A DNA stretch of 64,000 nt from Bacteroidales bacterium UBA6431 (GTDB lineage Bacteria; Bacteroidota; Bacteroidia; Bacteroidales; UBA932). A program made the translations under genes and the position numbers. The DNA is taken from contig DJOT01000007.1 of NCBI GenBank assembly GCA_002439095.1, positions 1 through 64,000 on the forward strand. The letters run 5' to 3'. Below the pieces are notes generated by a model. It did no database searches and was not told where the DNA came from. It was given only the letters and a program-made list of their open reading frames with translations. Numbering within the stretch: position 1 is the first letter of the stretch; every line of letters begins with the position of its first letter. This document shows, in pieces, positions 55,401 to 63,967 of this stretch.

Positions 55401-55628
55401 GGCACCCGCAGGGACGCTGAACGCGTACTTTCCGTCTGTACCGGTCATCACGCCAAGAGACTGCTGACCGACGACAACGACGGCGGCGCCTATGACCGGC
55501 TGCCCCTCCGCGTCTTTGACCATACCGCTGATTGCACGGTTCTGGGCGGCAAGATCAGGAGCCCCCAGAAGAAGGATCAGCAAAGCCGCAGCGATATGCG
55601 TCACCTTTTTTGATAATAGATTGATCAT
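52455..55628 (-). CDS. SusC/RagA-family TonB-linked outer-membrane transporter
   Basis: 1057 residues with a signal peptide (about 1-28). A carboxypeptidase-like regulatory domain at about 30-115 starts AISGMVKDAEGQPVIGAAVVV. Plug motifs follow (ETVVIGYGVQKKSDLTGSVASV, GAPGSGAAIRVRGYSS, PLLIVDGLKV, SAAIYGAEAGNGVVLITTKSG), then a 22-strand barrel ending KLIFGVNITF. It imports oligosaccharides with SusD. It is the first gene of the polysaccharide locus and has a consensus promoter 55 bases upstream, probably under control of the hybrid sensor at 57181-61209. Confidence 0.95.
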   Translation of the reverse strand: MINLLSKKVTHIAAALLILLLGAPDLAAQNRAISGMVKDAEGQPVIGAAVVVVGQQSLGVMTGTDGKYAFSVPAGATIEVSCIGYVSQTAKVGSKSTYDFVLAEDSQLLEETVVIGYGVQKKSDLTGSVASVKSTDLKNRSTSDAAAALQGKAAGVQILNYSGAPGSGAAIRVRGYSSNSGNIGPLLIVDGLKVDNIQYLDPSMIENMEILKDAASAAIYGAEAGNGVVLITTKSGAAEKGRVSVSYDGKAFMQSLGKKAEVFDAQGFIDYKRMSGLPIDELMKTHNYNGEDTDWYDEVFEPSWSQQHAVTFAGGNNRGNFFAALNMLNNDGIVKGQKDVYKRLSAQINADYKLYDWLTVGANTSIEKWNTKSVSGASYGSLLSGVIFADPLTPTHVASISDGPADWAGKDPKLIMKDPANGMYYAVSKYQTDPSGNPLLQMERSNSYSGGISVRGTLYANFTPIKYVTYTSRLGYRISQSTSHNYSEPYYANSQALANQYSISANANTGMYYQWENFVNYNQSFGKHNVGAMAGMSYIDNNWDNVSASASGTDILRAYAENFRYLDYVNSLESTTKSIGNAPGVSRSISYFGRLSYSYDNRYSLQANFRADAFDSSKLSKQNRWGYFPSVSAGWTVSNESFVKDNVDQSILSFLKLRVSWGLNGNINVLNNYQYTATIDKNSQWYQYSVENGTQTLGSGPTSLANPDLRWETSEQIDLGLDARLLNNRLSVALDWYRKMTRDLLVTIAPVSQIGVKSTTVNAGNVLNSGLEIELGWKDQIGDFSYSVNANMATLHNEVTFLSPALDGGRLLGMNGGISGCNNKVQSASEVGYPLWYFRGYKYAGVCKEDYDYVNPTDQKVTHVKAGAPLYYDKDGKVVPSVSTDDLQYLGSAIPKATYGLTLSLAYKGFDLNVFGTGTIGNKIFNLFYRADTPYSNSLRYYKDNAWSKSNPSGTMPDPALVSNDWTFWSSDASMFNGSYFKFKQIQLGYSIPAKFLKKVKMQNLRVYASMDDWFTISSYPGMDPETATTSTASSMGYDYGSYPTTKKLIFGVNITF

Positions 55629-55682
55629 ACTGAGTACGATTGTTGTTAGTTATTGTTGTAGTGTTGTGTAAAACTTCTGCGG

Positions 55683-55713
55683 CAAAGATATTTATATGTA
55701 CGGGCGCGGCAAA
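55683..55713 (-). promoter_or_regulatory. Promoter of the susC operon
   Basis: On the minus strand TTTG (55713-55710), a 19-bp spacer, then TATCTTTG (55690-55683): an exact Bacteroidota -33/-7 pair. The leader to the susC ATG is about 50 bases. Confidence 0.8.
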
Positions 55714-55720
55714 GAAAGAC

Positions 55721-55796
55721 TGTTACATCAATTTTTACACCCCTGCCAAGATGCCGGGGAGGGGTGCTGTTACATGGATTAAAGAAAATGTTACAC
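55721..55796. repeat. TGTTACA direct repeats in the susC-xylA intergenic region
   Basis: TGTTACAT occurs at 55721-55728 and 55768-55775, and TGTTACAC at 55789-55796. The last two start 21 bp apart, a spacing suited to the two helix-turn-helix units of AraC-type regulators. The first copy lies 7 bp upstream of the susC -33 element, and the last lies just before the xylA promoter. Confidence 0.5.
55738..55766. repeat. Inverted repeat between susC and xylA
   Basis: CACCCCT (55738-55744) and AGGGGTG (55760-55766) form a 7-bp inverted repeat with a 15-base spacer, nested between the first two TGTTACA copies. It could be a protein site or a weak hairpin. Confidence 0.4.
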
Positions 55797-55824
55797 GACG
55801 TATTTTTTCTCAGAGGCAAAATGC

Positions 55825-55832
55825 TAACTTTG
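55825..55832 (+). promoter_or_regulatory. -7 element of xylA
   Basis: TAACTTTG matches TAnnTTTG exactly, 57 bases before the xylA ATG. The -33 region is only T-rich (TATTTTTTC), consistent with dependence on an activator. Confidence 0.55.
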
Positions 55833-55889
55833 CGATGATTTTGCCGCAGTTGCGGTGAACAGACACAAACATAACCAAAACCAATTATT

Positions 55890-57206
55890 ATGGCAAAACA
55901 ATATTTCCCACAGATCGGCAAGATACCGTTCGAAGGCACAGAGAGCAAAAATCCTCTCGCATTCCATTATTATGAGCCAGAGAGAGTCGTCCTCGGCAAG
56001 AAGATGAAGGACTGGCTCAAATTCGCCATGGCCTGGTGGCACACGCTCGGACAGGCAAGTTCAGACCAGTTCGGAGGACAGACCCGCAGTTACGCATGGG
56101 ACGAGTCTTCAGATGCCCTGCAGCGCGCCAAGGAGAAGATGGACGCGGGATTCGAGATCATGGACAAGCTCGGCATCGAGTACTTCTGTTTCCATGACGT
56201 GGATCTCATCGACGAAGGAGCCACTATCGAAGAGTACGAGGAGAGGATGAAGGAGATCACCGACTACGCCCTCGAAAAGATGAAAGGCACCGATGTCAAA
56301 CTCCTCTGGGGCACGGCAAACGTATTCGGCAACAAGCGCTACATGAACGGCGCCGCCACCAACCCTGATTTCGACGTGGTCGCACGTGCAGCCGTCCAGA
56401 TCAAGAACGCCATCGACGCCACCATCAAGCTCGGCGGCACCAATTATGTGTTCTGGGGCGGTCGCGAGGGCTACATGAGCCTTCTCAACACCGAGATGCA
56501 GAGGGAGAAAGACCACCTCGCCAACATGCTCAAGGCCGCACGCGACTACGCCCGTGCCAAGGGCTTCAAGGGCACCTTCCTCATCGAGCCTAAGCCGATG
56601 GAGCCTACCAAGCACCAGTATGACGTGGACACCGAGACAGTGATCGGGTTCCTGCGCGCACACGGGCTTGACAAGGACTTCAAGGTCAACATAGAAGTCA
56701 ACCATGCCACACTTGCAGGCCACACCTTCGAGCACGAGCTTACAGTGGCTGTGGACAACGGGATGCTCGGATCCATCGATGCCAACCGCGGCGATGCACA
56801 GAACGGCTGGGACACCGACCAGTTCCCTGTGGACAATCTTGAACTGACCCAGGCCATGCTCCAGATCATCCGCAACGGCGGCCTCGGCAACGGCGGATCC
56901 AACTTTGACGCCAAACTTCGCCGCAACTCCACCGACCCTGAGGACATCTTCATCGCACACATCTGCGGAATGGACGCCATGGCCCGCGCCCTTCTCAACG
57001 CGGCTGACATCGTGGAGAACTCACCTCTCCCGGCAATGCTCAAGGAGCGCTACGCCTCCTTCGATTCAGGAGAAGGCAAGGCCTTTGAAGAGGGCAAACT
57101 CAGCCTCGAGCAGCTCGTGGACTATGCCAAGAAGCATGGAGAGCCTAAGCAGACCAGCGGCAAGCAGGAGCTGTACGAGACTATTCTGAACCTGTACTGC
57201 AAGTAG
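55890..57206 (+). CDS. xylA: Xylose isomerase
   Basis: 438 residues. It converts D-xylose to D-xylulose in the cytoplasm. Motifs include the catalytic-His region YFCFHDVDLIDEG, GTANVFGNKRYMNGAATNPDFDVV, YVFWGGREGYMSLLNT, FLIEPKPMEPTKHQYD and the metal-binding VNIEVNHATLAGHTFEHEL plus GSIDANRGDAQNGWDTDQFP. Length fits the class II enzymes. It is divergent from the susC operon, so breakdown and use of xylose may share control. Its 3' end overlaps the sensor gene by 26 bases, tail to tail. No xylulokinase gene lies in the window. Confidence 0.97.
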   Translation: MAKQYFPQIGKIPFEGTESKNPLAFHYYEPERVVLGKKMKDWLKFAMAWWHTLGQASSDQFGGQTRSYAWDESSDALQRAKEKMDAGFEIMDKLGIEYFCFHDVDLIDEGATIEEYEERMKEITDYALEKMKGTDVKLLWGTANVFGNKRYMNGAATNPDFDVVARAAVQIKNAIDATIKLGGTNYVFWGGREGYMSLLNTEMQREKDHLANMLKAARDYARAKGFKGTFLIEPKPMEPTKHQYDVDTETVIGFLRAHGLDKDFKVNIEVNHATLAGHTFEHELTVAVDNGMLGSIDANRGDAQNGWDTDQFPVDNLELTQAMLQIIRNGGLGNGGSNFDAKLRRNSTDPEDIFIAHICGMDAMARALLNAADIVENSPLPAMLKERYASFDSGEGKAFEEGKLSLEQLVDYAKKHGEPKQTSGKQELYETILNLYCK

Positions 57207-60200
57207 AAGAAGCAGTCCGGTTGTTCATATACTCGCGGGGCGTGACCCCATAGAGTTTTTTGAATGCAGTAGCGAAGTTCGCCTGATTCTCGAATCCAAC
57301 GAGGGAGGCAACTTCGCTAATTGATTGTTTACCGGATGCCAAGAGCCGCGCCGCCTTTGTGAGACGTGCATTACGTATGAAATCACTGGTCGTCTGATTG
57401 GTAAGTTCCTTGAGTTTCCGGTGCAGGTGCACACGGCTGATACCCACTTCTCCGGCAAGTTGCTCGATGGTCAGATCCGGATTGCCCATATTGGCGTCCA
57501 ACACCCGCATCACCCTCTCCAGAAGCTTGTCGTCCGGAGTCTTCACTTCCGGAGTAGAAAGTTTATCCTCATGGTTCTGGTGACCGGCGAAGTTGTTGCG
57601 CAGCATACGGCGCTGCTGTATGAGATTCAGGATCGTCGCCTTGAGCAGATCAATGTTGAACGGTTTCGCGATATATGCGTCCGCACCTGTCTTTATTCCG
57701 GCTATATTGTCTTCTTCGCGTGACTTTCCGGTCAGCATCACGAACGGGATGTGGTTAAGATTGATGTTCTGCCTGATCTTGTCACATAATGTGATGCCGT
57801 CCATCACCGGCATCACGACATCGCTGACTATTATGTCAGGCGTCCGCTCGAACACAGCCTCAAGAGCTTCCTTTCCGTTTGAACACTGGGTTATATGGAA
57901 ATCGCGTGAAAGTTCGGAAGCGACATAGTTGCGCAATTCGTTGTCGTCATCGACAAGAAGCAGACGGTACTTTGTCCGCGGAGAATCACGTACGGTCTCA
58001 GGGACGGATATGGCGTCAGGGAGTACAGACGGTGTCTCATGCTGCAACGGCTCGGATGCGAATTTTTCCGGAGCACGGGCTATCTGGCTTTCCGGAATAT
58101 GAGCCCGGCCGAGAGGAAGAGTCACGATAAAACGTGCGCCCGAAGAGTTCGTGTTGTTCTCAGCGTGTATCTTTCCGCTGTGCAGCTCCACAAGAGACCG
58201 CGCAAGGTCAAGACCGACACCGGTTCCTCCCTTATAGACAGCCTGTCCGGAAGACGACTGGTAGAAACGCCGAAAAATGTTTTCAAGGTCTTCAGCAGCT
58301 ATTCCTATTCCGTTGTCTATAACAGAAATCCTGGCGTTCTTTCCGTCCGGCGTCTTCTCCAGAAGCACGGTCACCTTGCCGTTCATAGGCGTGAACTTGA
58401 ACGCATTGGACAACAGGTTGACAATCACCTTGTCAAGATTGGACGGGTCGAACCACATGTCCAGACTGTCAATTCCAGGATGCTCAAAAGACAAGGAAAT
58501 GTTTTTCTGCGAAAACTGGCACTCCATATTGTCGATAATCCCGGCGATGAACGGCACAATGTCATTCTCGCTGAAAGACAGCTTCATACCACCCTTGTCT
58601 ATCTTGCGGACGTCAAGCAGCTGGTTGATCAGCTGGAGGATCTTCTCGACATTCCGGTACATTATCTTATAATTGCGCTGATGTTCGGGGTCTTCATCAG
58701 CGTTCATGAGCTTGCGCAGAGGATTCACCACCATGGACAGCGGATTCTTCAGTTCGTGGGATATATTGACAAAGAACTGAAGTTTCGACTCGTTGATACG
58801 GTCGGCCATAGCATACTCCTTGAGTTTCTGCCGGGCACGCCAGTGACTGAGAAGCCAGACATACACCCCGACACATAGGCCTATGAGCAGCAGCACATAC
58901 ATCACTTTCGCGAAATCGCTTGCCCAGAAAGACGGACGTATATCAATCGTCAGGGACATCGGTTCCGACTCAAGGAACGAATCGCGGCATTTCAATGTAA
59001 AATCGTGTTTACCAGCCGGAAGACTGCTGAAAGACAGCCGGCTCGTACCTGCGGGCAGAGTCACCCAGCCATGGTCATCCATCTTGTACATGAAGCGCAG
59101 ACGCTCAGGATAATTGTGTTCCATGGTGGAGAAGAGCAGGGTGAAAGCATTGTCCTTATAATAAAGATTAATCCTGTCAGCTTTCCAGATGGCCTTATCC
59201 AGCACTTCCCTGCCTCCTGACATCGTGCTGGTGGTGACCGGACTGTTGTGCAGGTACATGCCGGTGAGTCTTACCGTCCAGCGCCTGAGAGGGCTTACAA
59301 TCTCCCGAGGATAGAAACTTGTCAATCCCCCTACTCCCCCGAACCACAGACGGGAGTCCTTGTCCTTCCACGATGTGTTCTTGCTGAACTCATTGCCTTG
59401 AATACCGTCCTCGGCGAGGAAATTGACAAGGACGCTGTAGTCCGGCCGCAGGCGGCACAGTCCATTTCCGGTTCCCAACCACGTCATCCCGTCCTCATCC
59501 TGCCGTACAGAATAAATCGTGTCGGACGGGAGACCGTCTCTGGATGTATAATGCTCCGTCTGACCGCTCTTTTTGAGGAGAATAAGACCGTTGTCGCATC
59601 CGAACGCAATGCTGCCGTCATTCTGCTCGTTGACAGTATGCACTATGTTGCCCTCTGAAATCATTTTGAGAGAGATCCCGTCAGAAAAATCAACCACGCA
59701 GGCCCCATCGTATGTTCCAAGGTACAAACGACCATCCGACGCGAAGATGAGGCTCGTTATATATAGAGGAATGTCGCGACAAAGCCGGGAGGCATCTGAA
59801 ATCCTGCCGCTTGCCATATCATAGCATAGAAGGCCGGAGCCCATCGTGGCTATCCACAATTTTTTCTCTTTGTCCTCCGCGAACGCGGAAACATGTCTTG
59901 TCGCACGCCGGCGCAACACGTCAAGATCAAGTCTGCGATACTTTCCGCTGCTCCGGTCTACCACTCCGCAGCCTTTATTGAAAGAGGAAAGCCACAGATT
60001 GCCTGCTGAATCTTCATATAGACCAGTCACAGACACAGGTACTGAAGTCTCAGACAAACCTGGGACGAAATGCTTCAGCCTCCTGCCGTCCGCAGATACG
60101 CCGTAAAGTCCGTCATTGTCCGTACCTACCCAAAGAATCCCGTCTCCGGTACGGCAAAGGGACACTACAGCACAAGAACCTATTATGTCACCGGTCTCCG

Positions 60201-61209
60201 ACTGCGGGCCATAGTATCGGAAGTTATTGCGCCTGAATGGAATTATATAGACTCCTTTCTGATAGACTCCGACCCACAGATTGCCGTTTTTGTCCCGCAT
60301 TATATCATGGACTTTCTTACCGTCCAGACCATAACGTCCGTCAGTCGTGACAAAATCGCAGAAACTGCCGTCAGCAGGATCGTAAACCTTTATGCCGGCG
60401 CCGTCCGTCCCGATGAAAAGCCGGTGCCTCGAAGACTGGGCGATGCAGCGTGGCTCGAAAATGCCGGATTCCCCGAAAGACACAGCGACGAAATCATCAT
60501 CACTGGCGTCATATCTCATCAGGCCACCGTCGATTGAAGCCGCATAAAGGACATTCTCGTCACTCTCAAACAGGTTCATCACCGTAGTTCCGCTACCGGA
60601 GAGATAGTCACGGACGCTGCCGTCTCTAGCAACCCTTTGAATGCCATACCCGTGCTTGACGACCCAGATGTCCCCTCGTGAACTCTCAAAAATGATGTCG
60701 GCATAATTCACCACTGTAGGCAAGGTGCTGGCTGTCAAAACGGGCATCCCGTCATCCACCTTTATGACCGACAAGACCGAGCCGGCTGCAACCAGTTCTC
60801 CATCCGATTTTTCGATAATCCGGGAGACCGAACCGCTGCCGGTGCCGTTCTCATAACGGGCAAGAGGGGAAAAGCTGTCAGAATCGGGGTCATAAAGCTG
60901 GACTCCAAGATGGCCGGCTATGAAAATCCGCCCGCGGCTGTCCTCAAAAACCTGATTGACATAATTGCTGGCCAGAGAGTTCGGATTGGACGGATCGTGA
61001 AGATACTGAGTGAACCTGCTGCCGTCATAGCGGTTGAGGCCATCCTCCGTGGCTATCCAGACCATGGAGGCACTGTCTTCGAATATCTGCTTGACCAGAC
61101 TGCTCGTCAGCCCGTCGTCAGTGGAAAATATCTTATAGTCCTTCGCATTGCCAGATAGGGACATGGCAAGAGTAAGGATAGCCGCAGCAATCTTTAGTTT
61201 CATTGTCAT
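57181..61209 (-). CDS. Hybrid two-component system sensor/regulator (HTCS)
   Basis: 1342 residues from the ATG at 61209 (61203 is also possible; 61212 is TTG). After a signal peptide come many Reg_prop beta-propeller repeats (about 25-690, for example IWVGTDNDGLYGVSADGRRL and MTWLGTGNGLCRL), a Y_Y_Y domain (about 690-760) and one membrane segment (about 772-795, VMYVLLLIGLCVGVYVWLL). Next are a histidine kinase with His818 in FFVNISHELKNPLS, an ATPase domain (NLLSNAFKFT, GTGVGLDLARSL), a receiver with Asp1130 in IVSDVVMPVMDG, and an AraC-type DNA-binding domain at the end. It would sense an arabinoxylan oligosaccharide and activate susC, and perhaps xylA. Confidence 0.95.
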   Translation of the reverse strand: MTMKLKIAAAILTLAMSLSGNAKDYKIFSTDDGLTSSLVKQIFEDSASMVWIATEDGLNRYDGSRFTQYLHDPSNPNSLASNYVNQVFEDSRGRIFIAGHLGVQLYDPDSDSFSPLARYENGTGSGSVSRIIEKSDGELVAAGSVLSVIKVDDGMPVLTASTLPTVVNYADIIFESSRGDIWVVKHGYGIQRVARDGSVRDYLSGSGTTVMNLFESDENVLYAASIDGGLMRYDASDDDFVAVSFGESGIFEPRCIAQSSRHRLFIGTDGAGIKVYDPADGSFCDFVTTDGRYGLDGKKVHDIMRDKNGNLWVGVYQKGVYIIPFRRNNFRYYGPQSETGDIIGSCAVVSLCRTGDGILWVGTDNDGLYGVSADGRRLKHFVPGLSETSVPVSVTGLYEDSAGNLWLSSFNKGCGVVDRSSGKYRRLDLDVLRRRATRHVSAFAEDKEKKLWIATMGSGLLCYDMASGRISDASRLCRDIPLYITSLIFASDGRLYLGTYDGACVVDFSDGISLKMISEGNIVHTVNEQNDGSIAFGCDNGLILLKKSGQTEHYTSRDGLPSDTIYSVRQDEDGMTWLGTGNGLCRLRPDYSVLVNFLAEDGIQGNEFSKNTSWKDKDSRLWFGGVGGLTSFYPREIVSPLRRWTVRLTGMYLHNSPVTTSTMSGGREVLDKAIWKADRINLYYKDNAFTLLFSTMEHNYPERLRFMYKMDDHGWVTLPAGTSRLSFSSLPAGKHDFTLKCRDSFLESEPMSLTIDIRPSFWASDFAKVMYVLLLIGLCVGVYVWLLSHWRARQKLKEYAMADRINESKLQFFVNISHELKNPLSMVVNPLRKLMNADEDPEHQRNYKIMYRNVEKILQLINQLLDVRKIDKGGMKLSFSENDIVPFIAGIIDNMECQFSQKNISLSFEHPGIDSLDMWFDPSNLDKVIVNLLSNAFKFTPMNGKVTVLLEKTPDGKNARISVIDNGIGIAAEDLENIFRRFYQSSSGQAVYKGGTGVGLDLARSLVELHSGKIHAENNTNSSGARFIVTLPLGRAHIPESQIARAPEKFASEPLQHETPSVLPDAISVPETVRDSPRTKYRLLLVDDDNELRNYVASELSRDFHITQCSNGKEALEAVFERTPDIIVSDVVMPVMDGITLCDKIRQNINLNHIPFVMLTGKSREEDNIAGIKTGADAYIAKPFNIDLLKATILNLIQQRRMLRNNFAGHQNHEDKLSTPEVKTPDDKLLERVMRVLDANMGNPDLTIEQLAGEVGISRVHLHRKLKELTNQTTSDFIRNARLTKAARLLASGKQSISEVASLVGFENQANFATAFKKLYGVTPREYMNNRTASSTCSTGSE

Positions 61210-61278
61210 CAATCTTGTGGTTTGACAGATGCTAATATAAGAATAAAAATGCTATATTGCCATGATTTGAATACGAAT

Positions 61279-62439
61279 ATGGGAAACAGAAACAATGAAG
61301 TCCCGGTACTTCTCCTTACCGGATATCTCGGAAGCGGCAAGACAACTCTCGTAAACCGCATATTGTCAAACAGGAAGGGAATCAGGTTCGCAGTGATAGT
61401 CAACGACCTCGGCGAAGTCAACATCGATGCTTCCCTGATAGAGAAGGGCGGGGTCGTCGGAAAAAAGGACGAAAGCCTCGTCGCGCTCCAGAACGGATGC
61501 ATCTGCTGCACCCTCAAGATGGATCTTGTAGAGCAAATCTGCCAGATCACCTCCACGGGCAAGTTCGACTACATCGTGATAGAGGCGAGCGGCATCTGCG
61601 AACCGGCCCCGATAGCGCAGACCATCTGCTCCATCCCCTCGCTCACCCCGGAATATGTACGCGGCGCTCTGCCGAAACTCGACTGCATCGTCACAGTGGT
61701 CGATGCTCTCCGGATGCAGACCGAATTCAGCTGCGGCGACACCCTGCCGCTGCGCAATTTCGATGAAGACGACCTTGAAAGCCTTGTAATCCAGCAGATC
61801 GAGTTCTGCAATATTGTGATACTCAATAAGGTATCAGAAGTCAGCAGCGAAGATCTCGGGAGAGTCCGCAGCATCATCCACAAACTCCAGCCGAAAGCTG
61901 AAATCATAGAGAGCAACTTCTGCGATATAGACCTGGACAAGATCCTCAACACGGGGATGTTCAATTTCGACAGTGTGGCCACGTCCGCGTCATGGATTTC
62001 CGAAATAGAGGGAGATCCTCACGAGGCACTGCACGACGAAGAGGAAGGAGAGGCCGAGGAATACGGAATCTCGACATTCGTGTATTTCCGCAGGGAGCCT
62101 TTCGACATCAACCGTTTCGACGAGTTCGTGGCCAAGAGATGGCCTAAATCCATAATCAGAGCCAAGGGAGTCTGCTACTTCACCGATGACACCGACAAGT
62201 GCTACCTATTCGAACAGGCCGGTGTGCAGAAATCTCTCAAGGACGCCGGTCTATGGTATGCCACCATGGAAAAGGAAGAACTTGCGGAGATGATGCTGCG
62301 CGACCCTTCTCTCGCAAGGGACTGGGATCAGAAGTGGGGCGACAGGATGGAAAAGATCGTGTTCATCGGCCAGCATCTCGACAAAGAAGCCATCACCAAG
62401 GAGCTTGACAGCTGCCTTGATGATGGCGCGACACTATAG
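61279..62439 (+). CDS. CobW/COG0523-family GTP-binding metallochaperone
   Basis: 386 residues from the ATG at 61279 (MGNRNNEVPVLLLTGYLGSGKTTLV); the frame is open upstream to 61222, but that region holds promoter-like sequence (TTTG at 61221). It has Walker A GYLGSGKTT, the metal-binding CxCC motif in LQNGCICCTLK, Walker B IVIEASGICEPAPIAQTI and the guanine motif ILNKVSE. The C-terminal CobW_C domain (about 275-360) contains FVYFRREPFDINRF. A linker at about 250-272 is strongly acidic (DPHEALHDEEEGEAEEYG). The family delivers zinc or other metals to target proteins; the client is unknown. Confidence 0.9.
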   Translation: MGNRNNEVPVLLLTGYLGSGKTTLVNRILSNRKGIRFAVIVNDLGEVNIDASLIEKGGVVGKKDESLVALQNGCICCTLKMDLVEQICQITSTGKFDYIVIEASGICEPAPIAQTICSIPSLTPEYVRGALPKLDCIVTVVDALRMQTEFSCGDTLPLRNFDEDDLESLVIQQIEFCNIVILNKVSEVSSEDLGRVRSIIHKLQPKAEIIESNFCDIDLDKILNTGMFNFDSVATSASWISEIEGDPHEALHDEEEGEAEEYGISTFVYFRREPFDINRFDEFVAKRWPKSIIRAKGVCYFTDDTDKCYLFEQAGVQKSLKDAGLWYATMEKEELAEMMLRDPSLARDWDQKWGDRMEKIVFIGQHLDKEAITKELDSCLDDGATL

Positions 62440-62455
62440 ATATGTAAACAGGCTT

Positions 62456-63967
62456 CTAGTACTTGGCGTTCTCAGGTTCGAACTCCGTCCAGCCGGCTGT
62501 CCAGTCTTCCTCGCCGAAGGCGCCGATGTAGTTCACCTTGTCGAACCAGTTGTCAGCTCCGTCGAAAGATGCTGCCGACAGCAGGGCGCTGCCGGAGAGC
62601 GGCATGTAACCGTTGGCAGCCACGAGATCAGCCCAGGACTCAAGCGCTTTGTTGCCATTCTGCTTAAGGAAGAATGTGCTTGAGAAAGACTTTTTGGTCT
62701 TGTCGTAGATTGGCTTTGACTTCTCGTCGTAACCGGTCACGAGCACATCCTCATAAGACTTGTTGGCATCAGTACCGGTGACATCCATGCCGGCGAACCA
62801 GATGTTCTGAAGCTTGAGCTCGCCTTTCTCGGCAGCGCCTTGGGTGTCACCCTTCTGGTTGTCGAGGATAAGGCCGATAGGGAATCCGAGAGCGAAAGAG
62901 TTGATGCAGTTGAGACGGGAGTTCCTTCTTATCTGCATGGCAGACTGGAACTTGCCGAGAGCTGAGCCGTTGTTCGGGTAGAGCTCGCCGCCATTGATAT
63001 AGGAAGGATCGTTCTGGAAATTCGGATCAAGTTTCGGCCCGACAAAAGTCACATTGGAGAAAGTGGCTGTAGTGTAAGGCGATGTGGCTGAGCCGTCAGC
63101 GTTGTTGTCACTCTCGAAGCCGTTGCTCTGGGAGACGTCGGCGATGCGGGAATCCCTTACGGAAAGAGCATACTGAACCTTGCCTGAGAATCCGTTGTCG
63201 GTATCGAAGTCATCGTCCCAGCCTTTGTATGCTATGATGTACTTGGCATCCGGACATCCTCCGAACCACTCGAAAGAATCATCGTTGGAATATGAGACCT
63301 GGATGTGGTCGAGTTTGGTGCCGCTGCCCACAGAGCCGAGGGTGAGACCGTTGATCTCCTTGTCAGTCTGGAAAGGATAGCCGGCGAACTCGATGCGGAC
63401 ATAGCTCAGCACACCTGAGTTGTCACTGTTGGAGTCTCCGCCATGCTTTGAGCGCGGGCCGCCCTCGATCTGCATCTCGCCTTTGTTGTTGGCCGCCTTG
63501 CCGCAGAGGATGACTCCGCCCCAGTCACCAGGCTTCCTGCTGCCTGCTTCAGCTTCGGAGGTGAAGACGATAGGAGCGCCCTGCTCGCCCTGGGCGATGA
63601 GTTTGCCGCCTCTCTCAACGATGAGGCTGGCCTTTGTGTCCTTGTCTCCCTTGATTACAGTGCCCGGTTCTATTGTGAGCTGAGCCCCGTCTGCTACATA
63701 CACCCAGCCTTTCAGAAGGTAAGTGCCTTTCGCGAGAGTCTGTTTTCCGTAGAAGACGAACTCCTGATCTCCGTTGCCGATCTCCTTTCCGTCCGGATCT
63801 TCTTTGCCGTCAGTGAAAAGGATGTGGTCGCAGGCCTTGAGGCCTCCATCGGTCTTCCAGACATATTCTTCAGTCTGGGGAGTTGCCGGTTTGTCTTTTT
63901 CGCAAGCCGCGAGTGCGGCGATTGCGCCGAGGGTGCAGATGCACGCCCCAAAATTGATTTTTCTCAT
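62456..63967 (-). CDS. Right-handed beta-helix surface lipoprotein
   Basis: 503 residues with a lipoprotein signal (LGAIAALAAC, then EKDKPATPQTEEYVW). A repeated beta-helix pattern begins at about residue 80 (LLKGWVYVADGAQLTIEPGTVIKGDKDTKASLIVERGGKLIAQGEQGAPIVFTSEAEAG) and runs through SYVRIEFAGY, LDHIQVSYSNDDSFEWFGG and the Asp-rich GWDDDFDTDNGFSG, which may bind calcium. This type is a common, mostly uncharacterised exported protein in Bacteroidota, often downstream of a TonB receptor. Any such partner would lie beyond the right edge. No catalytic motif is evident. Confidence 0.75.
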   Translation of the reverse strand: MRKINFGACICTLGAIAALAACEKDKPATPQTEEYVWKTDGGLKACDHILFTDGKEDPDGKEIGNGDQEFVFYGKQTLAKGTYLLKGWVYVADGAQLTIEPGTVIKGDKDTKASLIVERGGKLIAQGEQGAPIVFTSEAEAGSRKPGDWGGVILCGKAANNKGEMQIEGGPRSKHGGDSNSDNSGVLSYVRIEFAGYPFQTDKEINGLTLGSVGSGTKLDHIQVSYSNDDSFEWFGGCPDAKYIIAYKGWDDDFDTDNGFSGKVQYALSVRDSRIADVSQSNGFESDNNADGSATSPYTTATFSNVTFVGPKLDPNFQNDPSYINGGELYPNNGSALGKFQSAMQIRRNSRLNCINSFALGFPIGLILDNQKGDTQGAAEKGELKLQNIWFAGMDVTGTDANKSYEDVLVTGYDEKSKPIYDKTKKSFSSTFFLKQNGNKALESWADLVAANGYMPLSGSALLSAASFDGADNWFDKVNYIGAFGEEDWTAGWTEFEPENAKY

